From positions 248,001 through 312,000 of the forward strand of contig NZ_JALJFG010000004.1 of assembly GCF_023242475.1 (NCBI RefSeq): a DNA stretch of 64,000 nucleotides, given 5' to 3'. This DNA is from Pseudomonas sp. MWU15-20650 (lineage in GTDB: Bacteria > Pseudomonadota > Gammaproteobacteria > Pseudomonadales > Pseudomonadaceae). The translations under genes were made by a program, and so were the position numbers. The notes beneath the pieces were generated by a model. That model worked only from the letters and a program-made list of their open reading frames with translations. It ran no database searches and had not been told where the DNA came from. Positions 62,053 to 64,000 of the stretch are shown here, in pieces (position 1 is the first letter of the stretch; the number at the start of each line of letters is the position of its first letter).

Positions 62053-64000
62053 CTAATACCCAGGGACGTGGCAAATGCCCTGGTCCTGATGCCTCAACAT
62101 CTGCTGGGTCAGGCGCTCCACCACTTCGGTTATTGCCTGTCGGCGCGGCGCGCGCAGGGCTTCCATTTGTTTGAAGTACTCCCCGTCGGTCAGGTCCTGG
62201 CGGCTCTCAAAGAGTGTCTGCTGCTGCGCATCAAAGGGCTCGGTCGCCGACAGGAATGCAGCGGGAAATTGCCGTTTGAGATGGGTTTTCCAGAACGCCA
62301 ATTGGGTAATAAAGTGCAAGAACGCAGGGGATAGCTCTGCCGTGCGCACCTGGGACCGCGCCACTTCCAAACCGTCGCGGGTCACACCGGCAAATGATCC
62401 AAATTGCATTTGCTTGGGCTGCCCTGGCAGTTGCAGATCCTCGGCCAACCCGACCCGGAATGCCAGGCTGACTTCCAGGGGGTCTACGGACGCATTTTCG
62501 ATAGCGTAGGTCGCCGCGATTTTTTCCAACTCACTGAGACGAAACAAACCTCGACTCAAGTTCAACAGTGCCCCGGAGTTGCCCTGTGCACGACCGGCTT
62601 GCAATGTTGCCTTCTGGATCTCTTTGAGGATCTCCATCTGGCTGAAAATCTCTGCGGCACCATCTGCGCAGTTCGTCGGATGAGCCACCAGTTGAAAGAC
62701 TTGCTCGCGCAGCTCCACACTGTCATGGGTCGACTGCAATACGTCCCAGACCCGCTGGGTCAAATCCTCGCGTACATGACGGTTGTCGGCGGTACCGGAC
62801 AGCTCAGCCAGCAAGAGGAACAACGCTGTCGATTCCGGGTCATCCCGCAGGTTGGCCCACACCGTTCGCTTGTGGGCATCTCGAGCAGCCACCGCTTCCG
62901 GCAACCACAATGCCCTGGCCTTCAATTCGGTCGTGCGGGGCTGATCGTCATCTACATACCCCATGCCAATACCGACTTCAGCGCGGTACCCCTCGAGTGC
63001 CGTTACCGTCGAGTCGGATAGCGGGTTGCCGCCCAGGTCAATTGCCTGGCTGAAACTACGGGGCACCGTGAATAACCACTCCGGCAACACGGTTATCAAG
63101 TTGTCACGTAGATCCACCTGTTCCAGGTGGGCTAACCGTCCGAGGCCCAACGGCAGATCGACGATGTTGCTGTCCTGTAATAACAGCGTGTGCAAATCAC
63201 GCATCTTGCTGACATCCACCAGCTTATCCAGCGGGTTATGGCTCAGGTCCAGATGGCGCAACGTATTCAGATCAGCCAGTTTCAGGCGGGTGTATTCGGT
63301 CAGCGCAAGGCGGTTGCGGGGCATCGACAACCGTTCGAGATCGAGCATTCGCGAGAATATTTCCGGCAAGCGGGTCAGGCGGTTGCGATCCAGTTTCAGA
63401 GAGCGCACACCTTTAAAGCACTTGAGGAAATAAGCGACGTCGTCGCCCAACCGCATGTTCTTGAGCGACACCTGACGAACATGGTCGAAACGAACGTCGG
63501 CAGGCAACGCTGGCAGCGACCCAACGCGCATCCCGTCCAGGTTCAAACTGGCAACCGACGCCTGGTGCTCATCCAGAGCAAAGCTTTGATGCCGCCAACA
63601 GGCTTCAATGCGTTCTGCCACTTGCTCACGGCTAGTACGCATGTCACTCAGGCCCGGCTGTTTATCCATGCCCTGGATATCGCTCTTCCAGTGCTTGAGC
63701 AGGGCGCGCAGACGAGCAAGTTCTGCCTTCAAACGTTTGACCGCCCTGGCCCGGGAAAAATGATCGGCACCCAACGCCATCAGCAGCGAAGACACTTGCG
63801 CATTGCTGAACAAGGGGTACAAGCGCTTCACCTTACGCACCAGCGCGGGCGGGTGAGCCAACGGCCCCGTCGGCGAATCGGCCAGCTCACAGGGAACCGC
63901 CTCCAACACAGGCTCGCGGCCCCTGCTGGAAAAAGCCTCGGCGGCCAGTTCCCGCTCCCCCTTAGCCAGCGAAGCGCTCATGTATCGCAGGCGCCAGAGG
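62053..64000 (-). CDS. LRR protein with NEL-type E3 ubiquitin ligase domain (5' truncated by window)
   Basis: The visible ~648 residues are the C-terminal part of a larger protein. The frame runs open through 64000 with no stop before the ATG at 63981. Numbering from that ATG: a helical region (~45-140), about six leucine-rich repeats (~145-320, e.g. VRSLKLDRNRLTRLPEIFS, LRHLDLSHNPLDKL, LEQVDLRDNLITVLPEWLF) and a NEL domain (~350-640). The CxD motif of NEL ligases is present as NCADGA (Cys438, Asp440). NEL proteins such as IpaH and SspH are eukaryote-directed effectors that ubiquitinate host proteins through that Cys. No type III secretion signal can be judged here. Large NEL proteins with extended N-termini are known in plant-associated Pseudomonas. 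Confidence 0.88.
   Translation of the reverse strand, partial: LWRLRYMSASLAKGERELAAEAFSSRGREPVLEAVPCELADSPTGPLAHPPALVRKVKRLYPLFSNAQVSSLLMALGADHFSRARAVKRLKAELARLRALLKHWKSDIQGMDKQPGLSDMRTSREQVAERIEACWRHQSFALDEHQASVASLNLDGMRVGSLPALPADVRFDHVRQVSLKNMRLGDDVAYFLKCFKGVRSLKLDRNRLTRLPEIFSRMLDLERLSMPRNRLALTEYTRLKLADLNTLRHLDLSHNPLDKLVDVSKMRDLHTLLLQDSNIVDLPLGLGRLAHLEQVDLRDNLITVLPEWLFTVPRSFSQAIDLGGNPLSDSTVTALEGYRAEVGIGMGYVDDDQPRTTELKARALWLPEAVAARDAHKRTVWANLRDDPESTALFLLLAELSGTADNRHVREDLTQRVWDVLQSTHDSVELREQVFQLVAHPTNCADGAAEIFSQMEILKEIQKATLQAGRAQGNSGALLNLSRGLFRLSELEKIAATYAIENASVDPLEVSLAFRVGLAEDLQLPGQPKQMQFGSFAGVTRDGLEVARSQVRTAELSPAFLHFITQLAFWKTHLKRQFPAAFLSATEPFDAQQQTLFESRQDLTDGEYFKQMEALRAPRRQAITEVVERLTQQMLRHQDQGICHVPGY

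Noticed and set aside
1..64000. CRISPR array, prophage or complete insertion sequence
   Set aside because: No regularly spaced direct repeats, no Cas-like, integrase, capsid or transposase proteins were found.

Overview
The window looks like a Pseudomonas fluorescens-group chromosome. The support is a 1-undecene synthase (UndA) with the six metal ligands known from Pseudomonas, REP/REPIN-type palindromes typical of fluorescent pseudomonads, GC-rich coding sequence, many acyl-CoA and c-di-GMP genes, and insect- or host-directed toxins. No phage, complete insertion sequence, integrase, CRISPR array or rRNA operon is visible.

Layout. (1) 3-3269 (+): three consecutive genes whose products share an undescribed helical repeat of about 74 residues. 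It is joined to a fibronectin-III-like region, a six-bladed PLL/tectonin-like propeller and a LecA (PA-IL)-like lectin domain. (2) 3311-7596: a TPR/2OG-Fe(II) oxygenase, a response regulator-histidine kinase pair and two small membrane ORFs. (3) 7595-8029: a decayed two-partner-secretion transporter remnant beside tRNA-Asn. (4) 8090-10217: a LysR regulator divergent from L-lactate dehydrogenase lldD. (5) 10214-17470: two divergent arms of a CoA-dependent acid-degradation cluster (enoyl-CoA hydratase, 3-hydroxyacyl-CoA dehydrogenase and CoA-transferase on one side; IclR regulator, acyl-CoA dehydrogenase and MFS transporter on the other) with two IclR-like palindromes between them. (6) 17799-22061: a diguanylate cyclase, undA and a GGDEF/EAL membrane protein. 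(7) 22133-25526: the trhO-DsbA-ABC exporter operon.

(8) 25574-47030: a Tc insecticidal toxin island lying between trhO and bolA, which are on the same strand and appear to flank the insertion. It has a TcA subunit split over two ORFs, a TcB, and three TcC/RHS genes. The TcC proteins have nearly the same architecture for about 660 residues, then three unrelated C-terminal effector domains. TcA forms the pentameric injection pore, TcB plus TcC form the cocoon, and the TcC tail is the translocated cargo, so this locus can arm one injector with three alternative warheads. (9) 47034-50692: BolA, a DUF2059 protein, fumC, a REP cluster and a DMT exporter.

(10) 50768-58424 (all -): a nine-gene chaperone-usher fimbrial operon with six pilins, a chaperone, an usher and a two-domain tip adhesin. 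It is preceded by an AT-rich intergenic region with several inverted repeats. (11) 59023-61950: a thiolase, a REPIN and a two-domain PPK2-type polyphosphate:AMP phosphotransferase. (12) 62053-64000 (-, running off the edge): an LRR protein with a NEL-type E3 ubiquitin ligase domain.

Taken together, the lectin-like proteins, fimbriae, Tc toxin, NEL ligase and volatile alkene synthase fit a rhizosphere or insect-associated lifestyle. That lifestyle is inferred. The gene families are read from visible motifs, without any database search.
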